Assembly: GCA_022510525.1 (NCBI GenBank)
Contig: JAFLTH010000025.1
Coordinates: 1 to 37,072, forward strand
DNA from: Lachnospiraceae bacterium
GTDB lineage: Bacteria; Bacillota; Clostridia; Lachnospirales; Lachnospiraceae
Direction: 5' to 3'
Length of the DNA: 37,072 nucleotides
Position 1 is the stretch's first letter. Each line of letters opens with the position of its first letter. Shown piece after piece: positions 24,216 through 32,220 of this stretch. The notes under the pieces are model-generated. The model saw only the letters and a program-made list of their open reading frames with translations, searched no databases and had not been told where the DNA came from. A program made the position numbers and the translations under genes.

Positions 24216-24566
24216 ATGGATGATATAATATTACGGGCAGTTATAGCAGCATTGTTTATAATAGTAATTGCCTTGATTGCATTTATGCTTTATGTTAGGA
24301 TTTACCGTATGGCGCGGATCTATAACTGGAACGGGAAAAGATATTGCTATCTGGGGAATGCGGCGCTTTACAGAGATGGTAAAGATTTTGTGCTCAGGCT
24401 TGGGGCGCGTATGGTGGATCTATCACACACTACGCTTTACAGAATATGCCCAAGCCGGGCTTTCTGTATGAAAAACCGTTATCGTGATATGTTTGTTTAT
24501 GCGGATGGCGACAGACGGCATGTGGTTGTGGATATAGAGCCTATGAAGACGGAGATTCCTTATTAG
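24216..24566 (+). CDS. Small membrane-anchored protein of unknown function
   Basis: 116 residues. One hydrophobic segment (about 4-28, VIAALFIIVIALIAFMLYV) is followed by a basic region (RIYRMARIYNWNGKRY) and a compact domain with alternating strands (YCYLGNAALYRDGKDFVLRLG, VVVDIEPMKTEIPY). The positive charges after the helix suggest the soluble part is cytoplasmic. I recognise no family. It starts 26 bases after the hydrogenase stop with GAAAGGA upstream and is followed by a glycosyltransferase, so it is probably in the same transcript as one or both, without a clear functional link. Normal length and codon use support that it is real. Confidence 0.7.
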   Translation: MDDIILRAVIAALFIIVIALIAFMLYVRIYRMARIYNWNGKRYCYLGNAALYRDGKDFVLRLGARMVDLSHTTLYRICPSRAFCMKNRYRDMFVYADGDRRHVVVDIEPMKTEIPY

Positions 24567-24624
24567 AGAAAGTTGATATACTTTTATAAAGAAATATGCG
24601 GTATATTTTATGGGAGACAATCCT

Positions 24625-25641
24625 ATGATTACTATTAGCCTTTGTATGATTGTAAAAAATGAAGAAAAACTGCTTGCAAGATGCCTTGACAGTGTTGCGG
24701 ACCTGATGGATGAAATTATAATAGTGGATACGGGTTCCACCGATAAAACAAAGGAAATTGCCGCGCGATATACGGATAAAATCTATGATTTTGAATGGAT
24801 AAACGATTTTGCCGCGGCAAGGAACTTTGCTTTTAGCAAGGCAGGAATGGAGTATATCTACTCAGCCGATGCGGATGAGGTACTTGACGAAGAGAACAGG
24901 AAAGCTTTCCTTGAGCTTAAGAAAACATTGCTTCCGGAGATTGACATTGTTCAGATGTATTATGGCAATCAGTTGAGTTTCGGAACAATTTACAATTTTG
25001 ATAAGGAGCTGCGCCCCAAGCTTTATAAAAGACTTAGGACTTTTACATGGGCGGAGCCTATTCATGAGCAGGTAATAATGGAACCGGTAATTTATGACAG
25101 TGATGTCATAATTACACATATGCCGGAAAACAATCATAAGGACAGGGATTTGGCGGCTTTTGCAAGAATGACGTCTTCCGGAGAACCGATTTCAAAGAGG
25201 CTGCACAATATTTATGCCAAGGAGCTTTTTGTGTCGGGAGAAGATAAGGATTTTCTTAATGCGGCCGAGTTTTTTGAGACCTCCTGTCAGGATACTGGAA
25301 GAAGTATGGATGAAATCAAAGAGGCAGCCTGCGTTGCGGCAAGGGCGGCAAGGCTAAAGGGCGATTTGGCTAAATTTTTAAAGTATGCGCTCAAAGTTGT
25401 GGCCTGTGACGGCTGTGCCGAAATCTGCTGTGAGCTTGGACAGTATTTTTTGGAGCGGAAGGATTTTGACGAGGCGGCAGTCTGGTTTTATAATGCGGCG
25501 TATGAAACAGAGTGTATACTTAATATACATAGCAGCGGAGATATTCCGCTGTATGGACTTGCAGAGTGTTACAGGTCTATGGGGAATAATGAAAAGGCTG
25601 ACGAATATACGAAACTTGCGGATGAATGGAAGCCTGAATAA
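24625..25641 (+). CDS. Family 2 glycosyltransferase with helical (TPR-like) C-terminus
   Basis: 338 residues from the ATG at 24625, with GGGAG 8 bases upstream; the in-frame ATG at 24610 is part of that site's surroundings. The GT-A fold shows TISLCMIVKNEEKLLARCLDS at the start, IIIVDTGSTDKTKEIA, the DxD-type metal site in SADADEVLDEENR (about 90), and HEQVI further on. From about residue 190 the protein turns into paired helices (AKELFVSGEDKDFLNAAEFF, LGQYFLERKDFDEAAVWFYNAA, LAECYRSMGNNEKADEYTKL) typical of TPR repeats. This arrangement is common in clostridial SunS-like and tetratricopeptide glycosyltransferases, which may modify proteins such as flagellin or peptides. The acceptor is unknown. 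Positions 25095-25108 hold one dispersed palindrome. Confidence 0.88.
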   Translation: MITISLCMIVKNEEKLLARCLDSVADLMDEIIIVDTGSTDKTKEIAARYTDKIYDFEWINDFAAARNFAFSKAGMEYIYSADADEVLDEENRKAFLELKKTLLPEIDIVQMYYGNQLSFGTIYNFDKELRPKLYKRLRTFTWAEPIHEQVIMEPVIYDSDVIITHMPENNHKDRDLAAFARMTSSGEPISKRLHNIYAKELFVSGEDKDFLNAAEFFETSCQDTGRSMDEIKEAACVAARAARLKGDLAKFLKYALKVVACDGCAEICCELGQYFLERKDFDEAAVWFYNAAYETECILNIHSSGDIPLYGLAECYRSMGNNEKADEYTKLADEWKPE

Positions 25642-25693
25642 AGCATTGAGTTGAATAAGAAAGGAACAGTAAGCGCTGTTTATGGACAGATAG

Positions 25694-26758
25694 ATGAACT
25701 GGGAAGATAATGTCAGAAAAGTAGTGCCCTATGTGGCAGGGGAACAGCCGCAGAAGAAAGGAATAATCAAGTTAAATACCAATGAATGTCCGTATCCGCC
25801 CTCACCGCTTGTTGAAAGCAGGATAAAGGAGTTGGAATATAAGAATTTGCGCCTGTATCCGGAATTTCCGGAGAAGTCCAAACTATATGACACTATTGTC
25901 AGTTATCATGGGGTGGGCAAAAATCAGATTTTTATTGGTGTAGGCTCAGATGATGTGTTGTCTATGGCCTTCCTTACTTTTTTCAATTCCGATAAGCCTG
26001 TACTTTTTCCGGATATAACATATTCTTTTTATGATGTATGGGCGGAAGTTTATGGTATACCCTACGAAACGAAACCATTGGATGATGATTTTTGCATACG
26101 GAAAGAGGACTACATGGGAGCTAATGGAGGCGTGATTTTTCCCAATCCTAATGCGCCTACCGGAGTGCTGATGGGCATAGATGAGGTTGAGGAAATTATC
26201 AGAGCCAATCAGGATGTGGTTGTCATTGTTGATGAAGCCTATATTGATTTTGGAGGAACAAGCGCACTTCCGCTTATTACAAAATATGAAAATTTGCTGA
26301 TAGTCCGCACTTTTTCCAAATCCAGGGCTATGGCGGGCGCCAGAATCGGCTATGCTGTCGGTAACGAGAAATTGATAGGATACTTAAATGATATAAAATA
26401 TTCTGTCAATTCATACACAATGAATCATATGGCGCTAGAACTTGGCGCCGCATCTATGGAAGATGAAGCTTATTTTAAAGAAATCTGTGGCAGGATAATT
26501 GCGACCAGAGAACGTACCGAAAAAGAACTGGCAGCGCTTGGCTTTATCTTTCCTAAATCTTACGGTAATTTTATCTTTGCTTCGCATAGCAGCGTAAGGG
26601 CAAATGAGATTTTTGAGGAACTCAAGAATTATGACATATATGTCAGATTTTGGAACAAGGCAAGGATTGACAATTACTTACGAATTACCATAGGAACTGA
26701 TGAGCAGATGGATGCCTTGTTTGAAGCGCTTAAGAAAATCATAAGCTCAAAGATTTAA
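25694..26758 (+). CDS. hisC: Histidinol-phosphate-type aminotransferase (class I/II, PLP)
   Basis: 354 residues, the usual HisC length. Motifs are KLNTNECPYPPSP at the N-terminus, GSDDVLSMAFLTF, FPNPNAPTGV, VDEAYIDFGG and the PLP lysine Lys209 in FSKSRAMAGARIGYAVG. HisC converts imidazole-acetol phosphate to histidinol phosphate; close relatives act on aromatic amino acids or threonine phosphate (CobD). There are no other his or cob genes here, so the symbol rests on similarity only. The start is preceded by GGACAG rather than a strong site, and a very short ATG-to-stop stretch (25681-25692) lies just ahead of it. Two dispersed palindromes (25888-25901 and 26632-26645) lie in the gene. Confidence 0.8.
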   Translation: MNWEDNVRKVVPYVAGEQPQKKGIIKLNTNECPYPPSPLVESRIKELEYKNLRLYPEFPEKSKLYDTIVSYHGVGKNQIFIGVGSDDVLSMAFLTFFNSDKPVLFPDITYSFYDVWAEVYGIPYETKPLDDDFCIRKEDYMGANGGVIFPNPNAPTGVLMGIDEVEEIIRANQDVVVIVDEAYIDFGGTSALPLITKYENLLIVRTFSKSRAMAGARIGYAVGNEKLIGYLNDIKYSVNSYTMNHMALELGAASMEDEAYFKEICGRIIATRERTEKELAALGFIFPKSYGNFIFASHSSVRANEIFEELKNYDIYVRFWNKARIDNYLRITIGTDEQMDALFEALKKIISSKI

Positions 26759-26940
26759 TATATAATATTGGTATTAAGATATTTCTTATAAAGATATTAG
26801 TCATTAATATATTAATTAATAATATAGGTATTAAGTTATTAAAATATAAATATTAACATAAAAATGTTAATATAAAGTTATAAGCGTTAAATCATAAAAA
26901 CGGTAGTATAAATTTATCAGCATATAATTTGATTTAAGAG
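26759..26940. repeat. Extremely AT-rich intergenic stretch with degenerate repeats
   Basis: About 180 bases of nearly pure A/T between hisC and the export protein gene. GGTATTAAG occurs at 26770-26778 and again at 26827-26835. ATTAATAT-type palindromes cluster at about 26803-26826. A 10-bp hairpin is formed by 26850-26859 and 26864-26873 (AAAA loop). No ORF is present. It may act as terminator plus promoter region, or be a decayed repeat. GAGGAG near 26938 is the ribosome binding site of the next gene. Confidence 0.6.
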
Positions 26941-26954
26941 GAGAAAGTTCATTT

Positions 26955-27455
26955 ATGGAAAGCTTGGCGGTTTGGTTTGCTAATACATTGGGGAAGTATG
27001 TTTCAAGTAAAGTTGTTATATTTATTATTTCCATGATTCCGATTCTGGAATTGCGCGGTGGTCTGATTGTAGCAAAACTTTTGAATGTATCGATTTTAAC
27101 CGCTATTCCAATCTGTATCATTGGAAATATTATTCCGATTCCGTTTATCCTGCTTTTTATTAAGCAGATATTTAAGTGGTTGAAGAATATCAGTTTCTGT
27201 AAAAAAATAATTGAAAAGCTGGAAGCACGCGCTATGGGCAAAAGTGATTCGATTAAAAGATATGAGTTCTGGGGGCTTGTATTGTTTGTCGGAATTCCGC
27301 TTCCGGGAACGGGAGCCTGGACAGGTTCTTTGATAGCAGCGCTTCTGGATATTGATTTTAAAAAGGCGATTCTGGCTGAACTTCTCGGGATAGCTATAGC
27401 GACGGTTATTATGTCAATATTTTCATATGGACTGTTGGGAGTCTTGCTTTCTTAA
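26955..27455 (+). CDS. Small multidrug export protein (PF06695/COG2426-like) membrane protein
   Basis: 166 residues with about four hydrophobic segments. Conserved family features are IPILELRGGLIVAKLL near residue 30, PICIIGNIIPIPFILLFI, and GIPLPGTGAWTGSLIAALL near 113; the latter half has helix-breaking glycines and prolines like the DedA-related fold. The family was named from a proposed role in drug efflux, but its true substrate is not established. A good GAGGAG site precedes the ATG. The 180-base AT-rich gap upstream suggests it has its own promoter. It lies 61 bases before the GH20 gene, and the two may or may not be cotranscribed. Confidence 0.85.
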   Translation: MESLAVWFANTLGKYVSSKVVIFIISMIPILELRGGLIVAKLLNVSILTAIPICIIGNIIPIPFILLFIKQIFKWLKNISFCKKIIEKLEARAMGKSDSIKRYEFWGLVLFVGIPLPGTGAWTGSLIAALLDIDFKKAILAELLGIAIATVIMSIFSYGLLGVLLS

Positions 27456-27516
27456 AATTGACTTAGGAAATCGGAGTTTTAAAATTATTAAGTGAAATAC
27501 TTATGTGGAAATATTT

Positions 27517-30486
27517 ATGAGAAATAAGAAAAAAATCTCTGCCATATTAATTATAGTTCTGTTTATTGCCGTGGGGGCTGTTATCATTGCGGTGAAGGTG
27601 TCGGTCCGGAATAATAAGTCCACAAACCCAAACCTTGCGCTTATGAGGGGCGTCAAGGCAGTCGTTGACAGTGTGGAGACAGATGAATTATCGGCAGATA
27701 AAGCAATAGACGGAGATGACAAGACATTGTCATCCCGTTGGTCGAGTGAGAATAACTGGGAGAATGCGTCTCATTATATAGAACTGGAATTTCCGGAAGA
27801 AATTTCAGTTTCTTTTGTTGTACTTAAATGGGAGAGAAGGAATGTAACTTCCTATCAACTGGAAGGTTCACTTGACGGAAAAGAATGGAATGTACTGGAG
27901 ATGTTTGATCATGCACCGGAGTTAAAACGGCAGGAAATAGTTTTGGCGGAAGCGGAAACGGTTAAGTTTTTACGACTCTCAACTAATGCAGTTTCACAAA
28001 ACGAAGAGGACTATTCAAATCTTTACCAGAACGTATCTTTATATGAATTTGAAGTGTATGCGGATAAACCGGCAGCTTATTATGTGGACGAGCCTGTTAT
28101 TGAAGTGCGGGAGGATGGCAGTCGCATACTTAGGATGCCGGAGGCTCCGGAGGGCTATAAGATTACCTTTCTTGGAGCCGATTATGAGCAGATAATCGGT
28201 GCGGATGGTGAAGTATACGAGACCATACAGGATAAGAATGTAGTTGTAGGATATCTGGTAGAAAGTATGGATGATAAAGAAGGCAAACAGGAGACTTCTT
28301 TTACTGTGCATGTTCCGGCGGCTGAACATTCAGATGGTAGTATTGGGAAAACTGACAGGTCATTGGAAGCAAATAGTGATATGCAGGTAAATGAAATTCC
28401 TCAGATAATTCCGGCCATAGCGGAATGGAAAGGACTGGTGGGTGAATTTAAACCGGATATAGATTCCCGCCTGATTATAGAAAATGACTCGCTGATGCAT
28501 ACGGCAGAACTGTTTGCAAAGAGATATAGTGAGATTATGGAATATGATATTGAAGTGAGAGTAGGAACTGCAGACGACATGAAACCCGGGGACTTTTATT
28601 TGGCCTATGGCTCTGAAGGGTCAGCATCCGGGCTTGGGGAGGAAGGTTATATCTGCAATATAAATGACATATGTGTCATAAATGGACCTTATGAAAAAGG
28701 AATCTACTGGGGAACGGTAACAATACTTCAGATATTAAAAACAAAAGACGGAATACTGCCAAAAGGTATTATCCGTGACTATCCGAAGTATGAGGTGCGC
28801 GGATTTGGTATAGATGTGGCAAGAAAGCCGGTGTCCCTTTCTATGCTGTATCAGATTGTTGAAAATATGTCCTGGTATAAGATGAATGATTTATCTGTTC
28901 ATTTAAATGATAATGTCATATTGAGTACAAGCGGACTGACGGATTCTTTTGATAATGCTCTTACAGCTTATGCTGCATTCAGAATTGACACGAGTGTCAC
29001 AAATGCAAAGGGTGACAGGCTAACATCCGAAGATTATTCGTATACTGCAGAGGAATTTGCAAACTTTATTGCTGATGCGAAAACTTATGGAGTCCGCGTT
29101 GTACCGGAGATTGATACCCCTGCACACTCACTTGCCATCACCGGACTTTTTCCGGAGTATGCGCTGAAAGTGAGCAATGAGACGGCAGACCAGATTGACT
29201 TAAGTAAAAAGAAGGCAAGAGAACTTGTAAAGAATATATGGTACGAGGCCTTAAACGGAGTACAGGAATCCGGCCAGACGGTGGATTTTGACAGTGATAA
29301 TGATGCAAATAATACAGCAGCTTTTGACGGAGCAGAGGTCGTTAATATAGGAATGGATGAGTACTATGGTGACGGTGAAACTTACCGTAGATATATGAAT
29401 GAAATTATGGAGTTTGTCCTTAATGAAGGAAATAATGCAGGAGTTGAAACCGTACGCCTCTGGGGCAGTCTCGGCAATATGGACGGCAAGACTAAGCCTG
29501 ATACGGATAATCTTCAAATGAACATATGGAGTGATATATGGGCAGACCCTGTTGAAATGTACGAAGAAGGCTATTCACTTATCAATATGCAGAACAATCA
29601 TTTATATGTAATTGCAGGCGGAGGCTATGATTATCTGGATAATGAAGAGCTTTTTAACAACTGGGAAGCTAACAGGTTTTATGATAATTACAACCTGGAA
29701 ATTGTTCCTGAATATTCACCTAAGATGCTGGGTGCTTCTTATATGATCTGGAATGATATGAGCGGCAGTCTGGATGTGGGTATAAGTGAAGTTGATTTGT
29801 TTGACCGTTTCTTTGAACCGCTTGGGGTTATCAGCGCAAAACTGTGGGGAGAAAATGAGACTGGTGCGGAGTCCTCCTATGGCGATTTAGATAAGCTTTG
29901 CGAGAGTATCGGTTGTGCACCGGGCAGTAATCCTTATGCACTTAAGGAATGGGAAGGAGACACTATAAGTCTGACAGAAGAGTTTGGTTTAGAATCTGTT
30001 ATTTCTCTGGAAGGTGATGCATCTTATATAGAAACCGGATATATAGGCGGAAACGGCAACGGTTACGGTATCGGAGGAAAATATAGTATCACTTTTGACG
30101 TATACAAACAAAGACGGAATGTAGATACAATACAGAATTCAGACACAATACCTAATGAAGAACAAATCCTATTCGAAACCGACAGCGCCTATGCTCAGAC
30201 TGCATTTAAAGCAGTTCAGCAAGAGAGTGGAAAAGTAGGCTTTTCCAGAGAGGGCAGGGACTATTCCTTTGATTATACGCTGCCGGAAGATGAATGGGTC
30301 ACGCTGACGATACGCGGTTTGCAGAATCAGACCGCTCTATATGTAAACGGTCAACTTGTGGACACGCTCGGGAATGCAGAACCTTTTGACGAATATGCAA
30401 CTTTTGTATTCCCTCTTGAGAGAATCGGCTCCCGCACAAACGCTTTTTGTGGTATGATAAAAAATATAGAAATCAAGGCTGAATAA
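27517..30486 (+). CDS. Surface multidomain GH20 beta-N-acetylhexosaminidase-like enzyme
   Basis: 989 residues from the ATG at 27517; a GTG at 27505 in frame is possible. Residues 1-25 form a signal anchor. Domains in order: F5/8C or CBM32-like (about 40-185; WSSENNWENASHYIELEF, NVTSYQLEGSLDGKEWNVL), an acidic spacer, the GH20 N-terminal domain (about 300-425), and the GH20 barrel (about 425-780; RGFGIDVARKPVS, EIDTPAHSLAITG, and the catalytic pair Asp614-Glu615 in NIGMDEYYGD). The C-terminus (about 830-985) is a LamG/concanavalin-like domain (LYVNGQLVDTLG). GH20 enzymes release GlcNAc, GalNAc or lacto-N-biose using substrate-assisted catalysis. The MDEY variant recalls lacto-N-biosidase-type members, so host mucin or milk glycans are plausible substrates; this is inferred. 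Three palindrome-type sites lie within the gene. Confidence 0.88.
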   Translation: MRNKKKISAILIIVLFIAVGAVIIAVKVSVRNNKSTNPNLALMRGVKAVVDSVETDELSADKAIDGDDKTLSSRWSSENNWENASHYIELEFPEEISVSFVVLKWERRNVTSYQLEGSLDGKEWNVLEMFDHAPELKRQEIVLAEAETVKFLRLSTNAVSQNEEDYSNLYQNVSLYEFEVYADKPAAYYVDEPVIEVREDGSRILRMPEAPEGYKITFLGADYEQIIGADGEVYETIQDKNVVVGYLVESMDDKEGKQETSFTVHVPAAEHSDGSIGKTDRSLEANSDMQVNEIPQIIPAIAEWKGLVGEFKPDIDSRLIIENDSLMHTAELFAKRYSEIMEYDIEVRVGTADDMKPGDFYLAYGSEGSASGLGEEGYICNINDICVINGPYEKGIYWGTVTILQILKTKDGILPKGIIRDYPKYEVRGFGIDVARKPVSLSMLYQIVENMSWYKMNDLSVHLNDNVILSTSGLTDSFDNALTAYAAFRIDTSVTNAKGDRLTSEDYSYTAEEFANFIADAKTYGVRVVPEIDTPAHSLAITGLFPEYALKVSNETADQIDLSKKKARELVKNIWYEALNGVQESGQTVDFDSDNDANNTAAFDGAEVVNIGMDEYYGDGETYRRYMNEIMEFVLNEGNNAGVETVRLWGSLGNMDGKTKPDTDNLQMNIWSDIWADPVEMYEEGYSLINMQNNHLYVIAGGGYDYLDNEELFNNWEANRFYDNYNLEIVPEYSPKMLGASYMIWNDMSGSLDVGISEVDLFDRFFEPLGVISAKLWGENETGAESSYGDLDKLCESIGCAPGSNPYALKEWEGDTISLTEEFGLESVISLEGDASYIETGYIGGNGNGYGIGGKYSITFDVYKQRRNVDTIQNSDTIPNEEQILFETDSAYAQTAFKAVQQESGKVGFSREGRDYSFDYTLPEDEWVTLTIRGLQNQTALYVNGQLVDTLGNAEPFDEYATFVFPLERIGSRTNAFCGMIKNIEIKAE

Positions 30487-30503
30487 GAGGGTATGATTGA
30501 CAG

Positions 30504-31325
30504 ATGGAAGCATATTCGGATTTTGCAAGAGTTTATGATACATTTATGGATGAAACGCCTTACGGGGATTGGTGTGATTTGATTGAGATGCTGTTGAAAC
30601 AGCATTTTCCCGGTATAGATGAAATTCCGGAGGATGAGAATCTGCGGCAGGAGAAAAATTCCATACTGGATCTGGGCTGCGGAACCGGAACCCTGACAGA
30701 GCTGCTTGCAAAGAAGGGTTATAATATGATAGGTATAGACAATTCGCAGGAAATGCTGCAGATAGCGATGGAAAAGAAGGAAAAGTCAGGTCTGGATATT
30801 CTCTATCTGCTGCAGGATATGAGGGAATTTGAGCTCTATGGCACGGTCGGGGCGGTCATCAGTGTATGTGATTCTCTTAATTATCTGCTGAATGAAGAAG
30901 ATATTTTAACAACATTTCGACTGGTTAATAATTACCTTTATCCGGGTGGACTGTTCATTTTTGATTTTAATACCGTCTATAAATATGAAGTGGTTATAGG
31001 CGATGCAACCATAGCGGAAAACCGTGACGATTGCAGTTTTATCTGGGAGAATTATTATCATGGCGATAAAGAAATTAATGAGTATGATTTAACTCTTTTT
31101 GTCAAAAATGATAATAGTGAAAACAGCGAAAAAGCTCTTTTTTATAAATATGAAGAAACTCATTACCAGAGAGGCTATCGCTTGGAGCAGATGAAAAGTC
31201 TTGTAGAGCAGGCAGGCATGGAATTTGTTGAAGCCTTCGATGTGGATACCCATAAAGAGGTTAATCCTGAGAGTGAAAGGATATATATGGTTGCGCGTGA
31301 GCAGAACAAAAGGAAAACTAACTAA
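30504..31325 (+). CDS. Class I SAM-dependent methyltransferase
   Basis: 273 residues. Start region YSDFARVYDTFMDETPYGDW is typical of a common Firmicutes methyltransferase family that sits near hslO or rsfS. SAM-binding motif I is ILDLGCGTGTLTELLAKKGY (about residues 54-73), followed by the acidic GIDNSQEML (motif II) and LQDMREFEL. GAVISVCDSLNYLL and GGLFIFDFNTVYKY form the next strands. The substrate is unknown. GAGGG lies 14 bases before the ATG, rather far, and the gene begins 17 bases after the hexosaminidase stop. It is followed after 14 bases by hslO and is probably in the same operon. Confidence 0.9.
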   Translation: MEAYSDFARVYDTFMDETPYGDWCDLIEMLLKQHFPGIDEIPEDENLRQEKNSILDLGCGTGTLTELLAKKGYNMIGIDNSQEMLQIAMEKKEKSGLDILYLLQDMREFELYGTVGAVISVCDSLNYLLNEEDILTTFRLVNNYLYPGGLFIFDFNTVYKYEVVIGDATIAENRDDCSFIWENYYHGDKEINEYDLTLFVKNDNSENSEKALFYKYEETHYQRGYRLEQMKSLVEQAGMEFVEAFDVDTHKEVNPESERIYMVAREQNKRKTN

Positions 31326-31339
31326 AGAGGGATAAAGCA

Positions 31340-32218
31340 ATGTCAGATTATTTAATAAGAGCAACGGCTGCAGATGCACAGATCAGGGCATTTGCGGTTA
31401 ATTCAAGAGATATGGTGGAAACAGCAAGAAGCAGGCATAACCTAAGCCCGGTAGTTACAGCGGCTCTTGGAAGACTGATGACCGGAGCTGTAATGATGGG
31501 AAGCATGTTAAAAGGTGAAAAAGATATATTGACTCTACAAGTCAATGGAGACGGGCCGGTGGGCGGACTCACCGTAACCGCAGATTCTCATGGTAATGTT
31601 AAGGGATATGCAAATGCGCCTCAGGCGATGATGCCGCCCAATGCCATTGGCAAGCTGGATGTAGGCGGGGTAATTGGAAACGGATATTTGACCGTAATAA
31701 AAGATATGGGAATGAAAGAACCTTATTCCTCGCAAGTGGCATTACAAACCGGCGAGATTGGCGACGACCTGACCTATTATTTTGCGGCATCGGAGCAGAT
31801 ACCCTCCTGTGTTGCGCTTGGAATACTTATGGAGAAGAATAATACTGTGAAACAGGCGGGCGGTTTTATTGTTCAGTTAATGCCTTTTGCACAGGAAGAG
31901 ATTATAACAAGGCTTGAGGAAAAAATAGCAGGTATCGATTCCGTAACAAATATGCTGGATGAAGGTAATACACCCGAGCAGATACTTGAGCTGCTGCTTG
32001 GCGATATGGGACTTGAAATAACAGAGAAGACTCCGGTGCAGTTTAAGTGTAACTGTACCAGGGAAAGAGTTAAAAAGGTGCTGGTAAGCCTGGGCAGAAA
32101 AGAGCTGGAAGATTTGATTGCTGAGGGTGAAGACGTTAAACTGCACTGTCATTTCTGTAACAAAGATTATGGATTTACGATTGAAGAGTTGAAGAAATTA
32201 GTTATGAATGGAGAATAA
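31340..32218 (+). CDS. hslO: Hsp33 redox-regulated chaperone
   Basis: 292 residues, standard Hsp33 length. It prevents aggregation of proteins during oxidative or heat stress when its zinc is released. The N-terminal core is recognised from DYLIRATAADAQIRAFAVNSRDMVETARSRH, TAALGRLMTGAVMMGSMLKG and VNGDGPVGGLTV. The redox switch at the C-terminus has the four zinc cysteines as CNC (about 237-239) and CHFC (about 270-273). AAGAGGG precedes the ATG. Close packing with the methyltransferase upstream and nadE 2 bases downstream indicates one operon. Confidence 0.96.
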   Translation: MSDYLIRATAADAQIRAFAVNSRDMVETARSRHNLSPVVTAALGRLMTGAVMMGSMLKGEKDILTLQVNGDGPVGGLTVTADSHGNVKGYANAPQAMMPPNAIGKLDVGGVIGNGYLTVIKDMGMKEPYSSQVALQTGEIGDDLTYYFAASEQIPSCVALGILMEKNNTVKQAGGFIVQLMPFAQEEIITRLEEKIAGIDSVTNMLDEGNTPEQILELLLGDMGLEITEKTPVQFKCNCTRERVKKVLVSLGRKELEDLIAEGEDVKLHCHFCNKDYGFTIEELKKLVMNGE

Positions 32219-32220
32219 AT

